From Fibrobacter sp. UBA4297 (GTDB taxonomy: Bacteria > Fibrobacterota > Fibrobacteria > Fibrobacterales > Fibrobacteraceae): DNA of 49,558 nt. The stretch lies in NCBI RefSeq assembly GCF_002394865.1, contig NZ_DGUZ01000008.1, positions 47,294 to 96,851 on the forward strand, written 5' to 3'. The notes under the pieces are model-generated. The model was not told the origin of the DNA. It searched no databases and saw only the letters and a list, made by a program, of their open reading frames with translations. Position numbers and translations under genes: made by a program. This document shows positions 8,090-16,054 of this stretch, in pieces (the stretch's first letter is position 1; the number at the start of each line of letters is the position of its first letter).

Positions 8090-9874
8090 ATGATGTTTAA
8101 ATCTTTTTGTTTCCGCTCTGTATTCATGGCAACGCTGTCCGCGCTTTGCATCGCGAACGCCGCTACCGACAAGAAAACTCCTCCCGGAGATTTTTACGAC
8201 GAAGTTTCACGATTGAACAAGGTGCTTTCCGAAGTCAACCGCAAGTACGTAGAAAACGTCAACCCGACGGAACTCACGGACGCCGCCATCAATGGCATCA
8301 GAAACATTCTCGACCCGCACACAACCGTTTTCGCTCCAAAGGATTACGAAAGCCTTCGCGTCTCGATGGAAGGTAAGTTCGGTGGAGTTGGCATCACGAT
8401 TAGCCTTCGCGACAATATCCTCACAGTTATTTCGCCGCTCTCCGGCACTCCGGCATTCAAGCTCGGCATCCGTGCAGGCGACCGCATCCGCAAAATTGAC
8501 GGTAAAGAAACAAAAGGCATGTCGCTCGATGACGCGGTCAACAAGCTCCGTGGTAAAATCGGCACAGACGTGACGGTCGCCATTGAACGCGAAGGCGTTC
8601 CCGACCTCATGGACTACACCATCACCAGAGCAGAAATTATCGTTCACGCCGTCCCGTATTACGGCATGGTCACTCCGGAAATCGGCTACATCAAGCTTGC
8701 CACCTTTAGCGATAAGACGACAAGTGATGTTGAAAACGCCCTCCGCAGCCTCCAGAAGCAGGGCATGAAGAAGCTCATCCTCGACATGCGCTACAATCCG
8801 GGTGGACTTCTGAACCAGGCGATTGAAATCAGCGAACTGTTCCTCAAGCCGGGTAACGTCATCGTTAGCACCCGTGGCCGCACCCAGAAGACCGAAAGTG
8901 CAGCCCGCAGAACCCCGCTCGTAAAGCCGGAAGTTCCGATGGTCGTCCTTGTGAACCAGGGTTCCGCAAGCGCTGCAGAAATTGTTTCTGGCGCACTGCA
9001 AGACTGGGACCGCGCCTTGATCGTCGGTAAGACTTCGTTTGGTAAGGGCTCTGTGCAGACAATCTTCCCGCTCGACAACCAGGGGAACGCCCTCAAGCTC
9101 ACAACGGCATTCTACTACCTCCCCTTCGGTCGTTGCATCAACAAGCCTGAAAACGGCATCAAGGGCCTCGCCCTGCAAGACGAAGAATACGAAGATGAAG
9201 AAAAAGACGTTGCCAAGACTGATTCTATCAAGGCAGACACTGCCAAGCGCGACACGTTCTATACGAACAACGGCCGTATGATGTTCGGCGGTGGCGGCAT
9301 CAAGCCAGACGTCGATGTGGAACTTGACCCGATGCCGTGGGTTGTCCAAGTCCAGGAACGCATGGCCATGTACTTCAAGTTCGCCGTCAAGATTCGCCCG
9401 AGCCTCGAAAAAGCCGGCGTCAAGGTGAACTCCGAATGGGCCGTGCCTGATTCTCTCTTCACGCAGTTTAAGGCATTCTGCAAGAAAGACACAAACTTCA
9501 TGAAGGTCAAGAGCAACGCTCTCGTCGGCGTGGACCAGCTCGAAAAGAGCATCATCCGTGAACAGAACTACATGGGCGACAGCGCCAAGACCATTTCTGA
9601 TTCTACGCTCGTGAAGCGTATCAGCGAAATGCGCAAGGCTCTTGAAGACAACCGAGATGCCCAGTTCGAAGCCAACAAGGACTACATCAAGGATGCCATC
9701 AAGCGCGAACTCCTCACGGCATTCGTGAACGACTCCGTCAGCACAGCCTTCTCGCTCAAGCGCGACAAGCAGCTGAACGAAGCCATCAAGTACCTGAGCG
9801 ACATGCAGCTTTACAAGAAAGCCATCAGCGCTCCGCCGAAACAGAAGAAGAACGCCGCAAAGCCCAAGAAGTAA
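8090..9874 (+). CDS. S41-family C-terminal processing peptidase with PDZ domain
   Basis: 594 residues with an N-terminal signal peptide ending near residue 25. A PDZ domain at about 90-170 (FGGVGITISL, AGDRIRKIDG) precedes the S41 protease domain. By alignment with E. coli Tsp the catalytic residues are Ser294 (in GSASAAE), Asp305 and Lys319 (in SFGKGSVQ), all present. Such enzymes cleave periplasmic proteins from the C-terminus and tune cell-wall hydrolases. An acidic insert (EDEEYEDEEKD region near residue 370) and a Lys-rich C-terminal tail are extra features. The start ATGATG has only a weak AGAG ahead. It is followed 21 bases later by the MlaE-type permease and may be cotranscribed with it. 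Unlike the two S41 lipoproteins at 37.5-40.2 kb it has the full triad and no lipobox. Confidence 0.92.
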   Translation: MMFKSFCFRSVFMATLSALCIANAATDKKTPPGDFYDEVSRLNKVLSEVNRKYVENVNPTELTDAAINGIRNILDPHTTVFAPKDYESLRVSMEGKFGGVGITISLRDNILTVISPLSGTPAFKLGIRAGDRIRKIDGKETKGMSLDDAVNKLRGKIGTDVTVAIEREGVPDLMDYTITRAEIIVHAVPYYGMVTPEIGYIKLATFSDKTTSDVENALRSLQKQGMKKLILDMRYNPGGLLNQAIEISELFLKPGNVIVSTRGRTQKTESAARRTPLVKPEVPMVVLVNQGSASAAEIVSGALQDWDRALIVGKTSFGKGSVQTIFPLDNQGNALKLTTAFYYLPFGRCINKPENGIKGLALQDEEYEDEEKDVAKTDSIKADTAKRDTFYTNNGRMMFGGGGIKPDVDVELDPMPWVVQVQERMAMYFKFAVKIRPSLEKAGVKVNSEWAVPDSLFTQFKAFCKKDTNFMKVKSNALVGVDQLEKSIIREQNYMGDSAKTISDSTLVKRISEMRKALEDNRDAQFEANKDYIKDAIKRELLTAFVNDSVSTAFSLKRDKQLNEAIKYLSDMQLYKKAISAPPKQKKNAAKPKK

Positions 9875-9895
9875 CGGTTCAACTTGATTTCGTTA

Positions 9896-10669
9896 ATGAA
9901 CAAAATGGCCGAAGGCCTTGGACGAGCCGTAAGACGCTTCCTGAATAAGGTGGTGGGTTACGTGCTTTTCATCTGGGAACTGTTCAAGAATATTCCCGGA
10001 GCCTTCACCAACTTGCATACAACAGTCGAACAGATGTACCATGTGGGCATCACGAGCATTCCCGTGGTGTTCGCCGCATCGCTTGCAACAGGCGCCATTA
10101 TGTCCTGGCAGCTCGCTTACCAGTTTGGCGACATGATTCCCATGATGTTTGTCGGTATGGCCGTCGGCAAATCCGTGATGGTGGAACTTTGCCCAATCCT
10201 TACGGCGATGGTGCTTGCAGGGCGCATTGGAGCTTCGATGTGTTCGGAACTTGGCACAATGGCTGTCACAGAACAGCTTGATGCATACAAAGTATTAGGA
10301 CTTAACCCTTATAAATATTTGCTTGCACCAAGACTCATAGCAACAGTCATCATGCTTCCGGTGCTCACTATCTTGAGCATTTTCATCGGTATTGTCGGCG
10401 GTTACGAAGTCGCGCACTTGTACAAGGAAGTTTCGTTCTCGGTGTTTTTTTACGGCGTACGCATGTTCTATCAAAACTGGGACTTGGTCGTGGGCCTTAT
10501 CAAAGCAACGCTTTACGGATTCTTCATTTCGAGTTACGCTTGCTTCTTCGGTTTCTTTACCCATAGCGGTGCAGAAGGCGTGGGCAAGAGCACCAAGGCA
10601 ACCGTGGTTGCCGGCATGACTAGCATCCTTATTGGCGGGTTCACCCTCTCCAAATTGTTGCTTGTTTAA
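9896..10669 (+). CDS. MlaE-family ABC transporter permease
   Basis: 257 residues from the ATG at 9896; a TTG at 9884 would add four residues, and neither start has a clear ribosome binding site. The protein has the MlaE core: an amphipathic N-terminus, then membrane segments with LAGRIGASMCSELGTMAVTEQLDA (the conserved E-L-G-T-M and E-Q-x-D-A motif), and YKYLLAPRLIA. MlaE works with the ATPase MlaF and the substrate-binding MlaD to move phospholipids between the inner and outer membranes. No mlaF or mlaD follows here; the next gene is a DUF721 protein, so the partner genes must be elsewhere. The gene sits in a rightward run with gyrB. Confidence 0.9.
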   Translation: MNKMAEGLGRAVRRFLNKVVGYVLFIWELFKNIPGAFTNLHTTVEQMYHVGITSIPVVFAASLATGAIMSWQLAYQFGDMIPMMFVGMAVGKSVMVELCPILTAMVLAGRIGASMCSELGTMAVTEQLDAYKVLGLNPYKYLLAPRLIATVIMLPVLTILSIFIGIVGGYEVAHLYKEVSFSVFFYGVRMFYQNWDLVVGLIKATLYGFFISSYACFFGFFTHSGAEGVGKSTKATVVAGMTSILIGGFTLSKLLLV

Positions 10670-10687
10670 CGCGATAAATTTGTACAA

Positions 10688-11011
10688 ATGTTCGAAACAA
10701 AACGCACAAGCAACAAGAGCTACACGGGGAACAAAGTTCAGGACATTCAAGTTCTTTTAGAACGCGTTCTCCAGAAGAACCATATCACCGAAGATATGAA
10801 CTTCAAGACCATTTCGGAGCGGTTTTCGGAGGTGGTTGGTCCCCTCCTAGTGGAGCATGTAAAGCCCGAAAAAATCGACAAAAATATATTGGTGCTTAAG
10901 GTCGCTAACTCGGTGCTAAAGTTCGAGTTAAACCTCCAAAAAAAAGCTATTATTGGTAAATGTAATACCCTCTTAGGGAAGCCTTTTATACAAGGCATAC
11001 GATTCGTCTAA
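10688..11011 (+). CDS. DUF721 (DciA-like) protein
   Basis: 107 residues. The pattern W/F-x-E-V-V-G-P-L-L-V-E-H-V-K-P (FSEVVGPLLVEHVKP) followed by ILVLKVANSVLKFELNLQK is that of the DUF721 family. DciA of this family loads the replicative helicase DnaB in many bacteria that lack DnaC or DnaI. Its position just before gyrB, often near dnaA, recF or gyrB in other genomes, fits a replication role. No ribosome binding site is obvious at the ATG. A helicase-loader function is inferred from the family only. Confidence 0.8.
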   Translation: MFETKRTSNKSYTGNKVQDIQVLLERVLQKNHITEDMNFKTISERFSEVVGPLLVEHVKPEKIDKNILVLKVANSVLKFELNLQKKAIIGKCNTLLGKPFIQGIRFV

Positions 11012-11032
11012 GAGGGGTTTAATAGAGGAATT

Positions 11033-12973
11033 ATGGCAGAAGAAACAGAAGAAGTAAAGAAGGCGGAAGCAGATTATAGCGGTTCAAGCATTACCGTTCT
11101 CGAAGGTCTAGAAGCAGTTCGTGTCCGCCCTGCAATGTACATTGGTTCTACCGATATTCGCGGGCTCCACCACCTCGTTTGGGAAGTGGTCGACAACTCC
11201 GTGGACGAAGCTTTGGCTGGCTTCTGCAACCATATCGAAATTTCGATTTTACCGGGTAACGGCATCCGCGTCACCGACAACGGACGCGGCATTCCGACCG
11301 ACATCCACCCGAAAGAAAAGGTGGGCACCATCCAGGTCGTGATGACCAAGCTCCACGCCGGTGGCAAGTTCAACAACAGCTCTTATAAAGTTTCCGCCGG
11401 TTTGCACGGCGTGGGCGTGAGCTGCGTGAATGCACTTTCTAACAAGCTTATCGTGACCGTGCGCCGCAATGGCCGCATTGTCCGTCAGGAATTTGCACGC
11501 GGTATTCCGTGCGGTCCGCAGGTCGACATTGGAGAATCTGACGGAACGACCGGTACGACTGTTGAGTTCTATCCGGACGATACAATTTTCTCCGAAACCG
11601 TCTACGTGTATGACACGCTCGCCACGCGTTTCCGCGAACTCGCATTCCTCATGAGTGGGCTGCGCTTGACGCTCACGGACGAACGCGATCCAGAACACAA
11701 GCAGACCGACACGTTCTGCTTCCCTGGTGGCGTTTCTGAATTTGTGCGCTATGTGGACGAACACCGCACACCGCTTTTTGCAGAACCGATCCACTTGGTT
11801 CTCCCCGATGGCCAGTACCCCTTGGAAGTTGCCATGTGGTACAATGACGGTTATCAGGAAAACTTCTTCAGTTTCGTCAACAACGTAAATACTTACGATG
11901 GCGGTACGCACGTGACGGGCTTCAAGACGGCCCTCACCCGTGTTATCAGTAAGTTCGCACAAGACATGCCGAAGGGCAAGAAAGAAGCGCAGATTACCTC
12001 GGACGACATCCGTGAAGGTCTTACCGCAGTTATCGCTATTAAGGTCTCACAACCGCAGTTCGAAGGCCAGACCAAGCGCAAGCTCGGCAACTCCGAAATC
12101 GCAGGCTATGTAGCTTCTGCATTCGGTGCCAAGCTCGAAGAATACTTCCAGGAAAATCCGGCTGCCGTCAAGATTATCTTGGATAAAGTTTATAACGCCG
12201 CTGTGGCTCGTGAAGCAGCCCACCGCGCACGTACACTCGCCCGCCGCAAGAACGTTCTTGAAAGTGGCGGCCTTCCGGGCAAGCTCGCCGACTGCTCCAG
12301 CCGCGACCCGAAGGAATGCGAAATGTTCATCGTGGAAGGAGACTCTGCAGGTGGTTCTGCAAAGATGGGTCGTAGCCGTGAATTCCAGGCCATTCTCCCT
12401 ATCCGCGGTAAGATTTTGAACGTCGAAAAGGCAAGCCTCCACCGCGTGCTCGATACCGAAGAAATCCAGAACCTGGTGAACGCCATCGGTACCGGCATCG
12501 GCACGGAATTCAAAATTGAAAAGCTCCGCTACGACAAAATCATCATCATGACCGATGCTGATGTGGACGGCTCTCACATCCAGACGCTTCTCCTCACGTT
12601 CTTCTTCCGCTACATGCGCCCGCTCATTGACGCTGGGCACATTTTCCTTGCCATGCCGCCTCTGTACAAGTTAAAGATTGGCCAGAAAGAACGCTACCTG
12701 TTCGACGAAAACGAAAAGGACAAGGTCATGGCCGAAATCGAAGACAAGAAGAATGTCGCGATTACCCGATTCAAAGGTCTGGGCGAAATGTCGCCGGAAC
12801 AGCTGAACGACACGACCATGAACCCGAAGACACGATTCCTCAAGCAGTGCCATGTGGAAGACAGCGTCCTTGCTGACCAGATTTTCAGCATGCTCATGGG
12901 CGAAGACGTGGAACCGCGCCGCAAGTTCATCGAAACGAACGCATATAAAGTCTTGAACGATTTGGATATTTAA
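11033..12973 (+). CDS. gyrB: DNA gyrase subunit B
   Basis: 646 residues. The GHKL ATPase part holds VRPAMYIGST, VDNSVDEALAGFC and VTDNGRGIP. The transducer follows, then the TOPRIM domain with EGDSAGGSAK and DADVDGSHIQTLL, and the C-terminal motif RFKGLGEMSPEQL. GyrB provides ATP-driven strand passage for GyrA in negative supercoiling. The length fits the short GyrB class without the 170-residue insert of E. coli. GAGGAATT places the ribosome binding site well. The TOPRIM QTLLLTFFFRYMRPL pattern is typical of GyrB or ParE; I prefer GyrB because of the overall match and position. The stop codon is followed without a gap by the prenyl synthase start. Confidence 0.95.
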   Translation: MAEETEEVKKAEADYSGSSITVLEGLEAVRVRPAMYIGSTDIRGLHHLVWEVVDNSVDEALAGFCNHIEISILPGNGIRVTDNGRGIPTDIHPKEKVGTIQVVMTKLHAGGKFNNSSYKVSAGLHGVGVSCVNALSNKLIVTVRRNGRIVRQEFARGIPCGPQVDIGESDGTTGTTVEFYPDDTIFSETVYVYDTLATRFRELAFLMSGLRLTLTDERDPEHKQTDTFCFPGGVSEFVRYVDEHRTPLFAEPIHLVLPDGQYPLEVAMWYNDGYQENFFSFVNNVNTYDGGTHVTGFKTALTRVISKFAQDMPKGKKEAQITSDDIREGLTAVIAIKVSQPQFEGQTKRKLGNSEIAGYVASAFGAKLEEYFQENPAAVKIILDKVYNAAVAREAAHRARTLARRKNVLESGGLPGKLADCSSRDPKECEMFIVEGDSAGGSAKMGRSREFQAILPIRGKILNVEKASLHRVLDTEEIQNLVNAIGTGIGTEFKIEKLRYDKIIIMTDADVDGSHIQTLLLTFFFRYMRPLIDAGHIFLAMPPLYKLKIGQKERYLFDENEKDKVMAEIEDKKNVAITRFKGLGEMSPEQLNDTTMNPKTRFLKQCHVEDSVLADQIFSMLMGEDVEPRRKFIETNAYKVLNDLDI

Positions 12974-13978
12974 ATGAGTCCGACGAAAGCCGACTTCAAA
13001 GCCGTTTTATCCCAAGCTCGCGACTTGGTAAAAGTGGAGTTAGACAAGACAGAACAGGTCATTATGCAGGTGGCAAAGAATGCCCCCGCAGGGATTAGTG
13101 ACCGCCTTGTAACGCTATTTAGTCGCAAAGGCAAGCGCATCCGTTCGACGCTCCTTTGCCTGCTCGCAAACTGCGGCTCGCAAAAGCCGGATATCGACCG
13201 TGTAGCACACGCCTGCGCAGCCGTAGAACTTTTGCACCTCGCAAGCCTCGTGCACGACGATATCATTGACGGCACGGACGTCCGCCGCGGGCAAAAGACT
13301 GCCCATCGCGAATGGGGTACGCAAGTGGCCGTGTTGATTGGCGACTATGTGCTTTCGCAGTCCATGCGTTGCGTCATTGACGAAAAAGTTCGTAACGTAC
13401 CGCTGATTATTTCGGATGCAGCCGACAAACTGATTGTCGGTGAAATTCTGGAGCTCGACCATTGCGGTGACATGGGACTTTCTCGCAAGGCTTACAACGA
13501 AATCATCGATGGAAAGACCGCAGCGCTCATTGACGCTGCAGCACGCATCGGTGGCATTTTGGCTGGTTTCGACCAACCGATGGTCGAGGAATGCGCCAAG
13601 ATGGGCACACACTTTGGAATCGCTTTCCAGATTATCGATGACCTGCTGGACTACGGCTATGGTTCCGTGAACATGGACAAGGCGAAGTTCACCGATCTCT
13701 CGAACGGCCTCATCACATTGCCGCTCCTCTATTACTTTGAGGACTGCACCGTAGAAGAACGCCACGAAATGGAAGGCTTTATCGCAAAGGCTTCTGCAGA
13801 AGGCATTCCTGAAAAGATTCAGGACCGTCTGTTTGCAAAGAAGAGCTTTGCGAAGGCAAAGGCCGAAGCCCAGGATCACTTGGAACAAGCGCTAGCCATT
13901 GCCGACAAATTTCCGAAGAGCAACTTCACCGAAGAAATTACCGCCATGTTCTCGAGCATGAGCGATCGCGGGAACTAA
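12974..13978 (+). CDS. Polyprenyl diphosphate synthase (IspB-like trans-prenyltransferase)
   Basis: 334 residues. The first aspartate-rich motif is DDIIDGTDVRRG, the second is DDLLDYGYG, and GDYVLSQSM and GKTAAL are family hallmarks. The enzyme adds isopentenyl diphosphate units to an allylic substrate to make the side chain of menaquinone or ubiquinone, or a carrier lipid. Chain length cannot be read from sequence with certainty. Its ATG follows the gyrB TAA directly (TAAATG), with no separate ribosome binding site visible, so translation probably depends on gyrB termination. It is the last gene before a terminator. Confidence 0.9.
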   Translation: MSPTKADFKAVLSQARDLVKVELDKTEQVIMQVAKNAPAGISDRLVTLFSRKGKRIRSTLLCLLANCGSQKPDIDRVAHACAAVELLHLASLVHDDIIDGTDVRRGQKTAHREWGTQVAVLIGDYVLSQSMRCVIDEKVRNVPLIISDAADKLIVGEILELDHCGDMGLSRKAYNEIIDGKTAALIDAAARIGGILAGFDQPMVEECAKMGTHFGIAFQIIDDLLDYGYGSVNMDKAKFTDLSNGLITLPLLYYFEDCTVEERHEMEGFIAKASAEGIPEKIQDRLFAKKSFAKAKAEAQDHLEQALAIADKFPKSNFTEEITAMFSSMSDRGN

Positions 13979-14016
13979 AACGGCGATACATTCTTAGAAT
14001 AAGTTTATAATTAGTC

Positions 14017-14053
14017 AAGCCTACGAGATAATCGCAGGCTTTTTCTTTTTTTA
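14017..14053 (+). terminator. Terminator of the gyrB - prenyl synthase run
   Basis: Stem aagcct-a-cga / tcg-c-aggctt with one mismatch and loop gataa, followed by a long T-rich run. Confidence 0.85.
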
Positions 14054-14102
14054 TTTTATGCTATATTTTGAGCACAAATAAATCCAAAAAGGAGAAAATG
14101 GA

Positions 14103-14789
14103 ATGAAACTCAAACTGATTTTGCTCGCCGCAATTGCATTGATTTTTGCAGGTTGCGCCAAGAAAGCCCCCACATTTTCGGTCGCACAAACATGGACCGA
14201 AAAGCCGACAAAGCTCACGGTAGTCTTCACGGAACCTGTTGTTGAAAACCAGGACGATCTCAAGGACGACATCGAAGAATACGCAAACAACTTTGGTGAA
14301 TGGTTCAAGCAGGAACTCAAGAAGGACTACGAAATGTACATTAAGGATGCCATTGCTTTGGACTATCAAAAGGTCGATTCCGCATCCATGATTATCGAAA
14401 CGGATCACGTTGACTCCACAGAATTCAAGACCCCGAAGCCAGCTTCTATGGAACAGGGTAACGGGTACTACTTGGCAATCTCCAATGTACTCTTTAGCCG
14501 CAGAGAAGATGCTCACGCCAATCAAGCCTATTATTCTTCAGGTGCTGCATTTGGCGCAAACGTAAATCCGGGACAAAACAGCATGGCATTCGCAGGCGAA
14601 ACGATTGTTGAAAAAGGCCTTTGGATTTACGCAGACTACGCCATCTACAACCAGTCCGGCGAACGCGTCGCCTTCGGTCACGAAGAAATCCGCAGCAAAT
14701 TCGCATACGCCATGACACGCTCCGACTGGGAAAAGTGTGTTTTGGCATTCGTCAAGAGAAGCATCGCCAGAACGCCAATCCTGAAATAA
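14103..14789 (+). CDS. Predicted lipoprotein of unknown function
   Basis: 228 residues. The signal peptide MKLKLILLAAIALIFAGC ends in a lipobox (FAGC, lipidated Cys18). The mature part contains KPTKLTVVFTEPVV, a mixed alpha/beta region near FGEWFKQELKKD, GNGYYLAISNVLFSRRED and YADYAIYNQSGERVAFGHEEIRSK. It looks like a periplasmic lipoprotein that adopts a fold with repeated strands; no enzyme motif is visible. The ribosome binding site AAGGAG lies eight bases before the start. An out-of-frame ATG five bases upstream reads ATGGAATGA and overlaps the start. It stands alone between two terminators. Confidence 0.8.
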   Translation: MKLKLILLAAIALIFAGCAKKAPTFSVAQTWTEKPTKLTVVFTEPVVENQDDLKDDIEEYANNFGEWFKQELKKDYEMYIKDAIALDYQKVDSASMIIETDHVDSTEFKTPKPASMEQGNGYYLAISNVLFSRREDAHANQAYYSSGAAFGANVNPGQNSMAFAGETIVEKGLWIYADYAIYNQSGERVAFGHEEIRSKFAYAMTRSDWEKCVLAFVKRSIARTPILK

Positions 14790-14837
14790 TCGAAAAAATA
14801 CTGCCAATCTGTGAGGGTAAAACATCCCATTTAAACG

Positions 14838-14870
14838 AAAAGCGCGACCACAACGGTCGCGTTTTCTTGT
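14838..14870 (+). terminator. Terminator between the lipoprotein gene and the convergent corA-like gene
   Basis: Stem cgcgacc / ggtcgcg with loop acaac, preceded by AAAA and followed by TTTTC. It can serve both converging genes. Confidence 0.85.
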
Positions 14871-14907
14871 ATTTTCTTATAAATAGGAACTTGCGCGAGA
14901 CGCAAAA

Positions 14908-15840
14908 TTATTTCTTGCGCATCCAAATGGCAAGGAATGCAAACACGGACAAGAAGCAAATTACAATGATAATCCAGAACGCCACCGGAGAGCCAACAGT
15001 CGCATCGCCGTTCATGCCAAAGGGGAGCTTCACGTTCATGCCAAACAAGCTTGCGAAGAACGTCGGGAGCGATATAGAAATCGTCACGATAGTGAGGTTC
15101 TTCATGAGTTGGTTCACGTTATTGTTGATAACGCTTGCGCGCGCATCCATCATGGATGTCAAAATGTTGGCGTAAATGTTAGCCTGTTGCAGGCTCTGCC
15201 CATTTTCAATCTGAATATCTTCAAGGAGTTCGCGTTCAGCTTCGGTCCAGTTGAGGCTGCGGCCAAGCTGCAATTTGCGAAGCAGCGTATCGTTACTGTT
15301 CAAGGCGCTCACGTAGTAAATCAAGCCCTTGTTGAGGCTGAACATCGAAAGCAAATACTTGTTTTCCATCGACGTATTGAGACGGAGTTCCAAGTCATCG
15401 TTGATGCGGTTGATAATCTTCAAGTGTTCATTGAAGTGTGCAATAGCAAAGCTCAGCACGCGAAGCACAAACGTATTCAGGCTGTCAATTTTCGAGAACT
15501 TGCGTTCATCCATCACTGGAATGTCGCTGTCCGTAAGGAGCAAGACCCAGTCCTTGAAAATGAAAATTCCAAAAGATTCCACACGGAACTGGAAATTATC
15601 CTCGGCAGAATAATTCTTGGGCTTCTTAAACACGATGGTCGTAAAATCGTCATCGTATTCGATACGGGAAAGTTCGTCGGAGTCAAATGCGGATGCAATC
15701 GTATGCTCAGTGATTTCGTACTCTTTGACCAGGACGCTGCGCTGTTCCTGGCTTAACGAACCCATCATAACGATGTCTGCAGCTTCCTCGTTCGGAGCTA
15801 CTGCGAGACGACCGGATTCGATTTTGTAATACTTGAGCAT
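14908..15840 (-). CDS. CorA-family divalent metal ion transporter
   Basis: 310 residues. The long N-terminal cytoplasmic part is followed by two C-terminal membrane helices. The first ends with the family signature GMN (FASLFGMNVKLPFGMNG), which forms the entrance of the ion channel. A second GMN lies nine residues later, which is unusual. The C-terminus is basic (WMRKK), as expected. CorA proteins carry Mg2+ or, in some branches, Co2+/Ni2+/Zn2+ as pentamers. This sequence belongs to the broad CorA-like group rather than to the E. coli type, so the ion is uncertain. Upstream DNA has a tandem heptamer repeat. Confidence 0.88.
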   Translation of the reverse strand: MLKYYKIESGRLAVAPNEEAADIVMMGSLSQEQRSVLVKEYEITEHTIASAFDSDELSRIEYDDDFTTIVFKKPKNYSAEDNFQFRVESFGIFIFKDWVLLLTDSDIPVMDERKFSKIDSLNTFVLRVLSFAIAHFNEHLKIINRINDDLELRLNTSMENKYLLSMFSLNKGLIYYVSALNSNDTLLRKLQLGRSLNWTEAERELLEDIQIENGQSLQQANIYANILTSMMDARASVINNNVNQLMKNLTIVTISISLPTFFASLFGMNVKLPFGMNGDATVGSPVAFWIIIVICFLSVFAFLAIWMRKK

Positions 15841-15871
15841 AGGCGCCCCCTTTATCGAACAGGCACAATAT

Positions 15872-15906
15872 AGTAAATAGTGGGCAGTAGGAAGTAGGCA
15901 GTAGGA
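15872..15906. repeat. Tandem heptamer repeat, AGTAGGA class
   Basis: Five in-phase heptamers: AGTAAAT, AGTGGGC, AGTAGGA, AGTAGGC, AGTAGGA. Same class as the array at 18717. Confidence 0.8.
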
Positions 15907-15934
15907 AGAAAAGCCAATAAAAAAAAGCTGATAA

Positions 15935-15962
15935 TAGTAAAAGCCCCGGCTTTCGCCGAGGC
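15935..15962 (-). terminator. Terminator of secDF
   Basis: Reading leftward: GCC-T-CGGC-GAAA-GCCG-G-GGC followed by TTTTAC. A GNRA-type loop caps the stem. A second T run lies further left near 15920. Confidence 0.75.
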
Positions 15963-15981
15963 AAATCCTATTTAACTGTAA

Positions 15982-16004
15982 GTCACTTCGACAAGCTCAG
16001 TGAC
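15982..16004. repeat. Small intergenic inverted repeat
   Basis: GTCACT (15982-15987) and AGTGAC (15999-16004) around tcgacaagctc. It lies in the 92-base stretch between the secDF stop and its terminator. Confidence 0.5.
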
Positions 16005-16054
16005 CTTAAACACTCTCGTCTGTAGCGAGCAACGCGAGCGTTCTTTCATCTAAC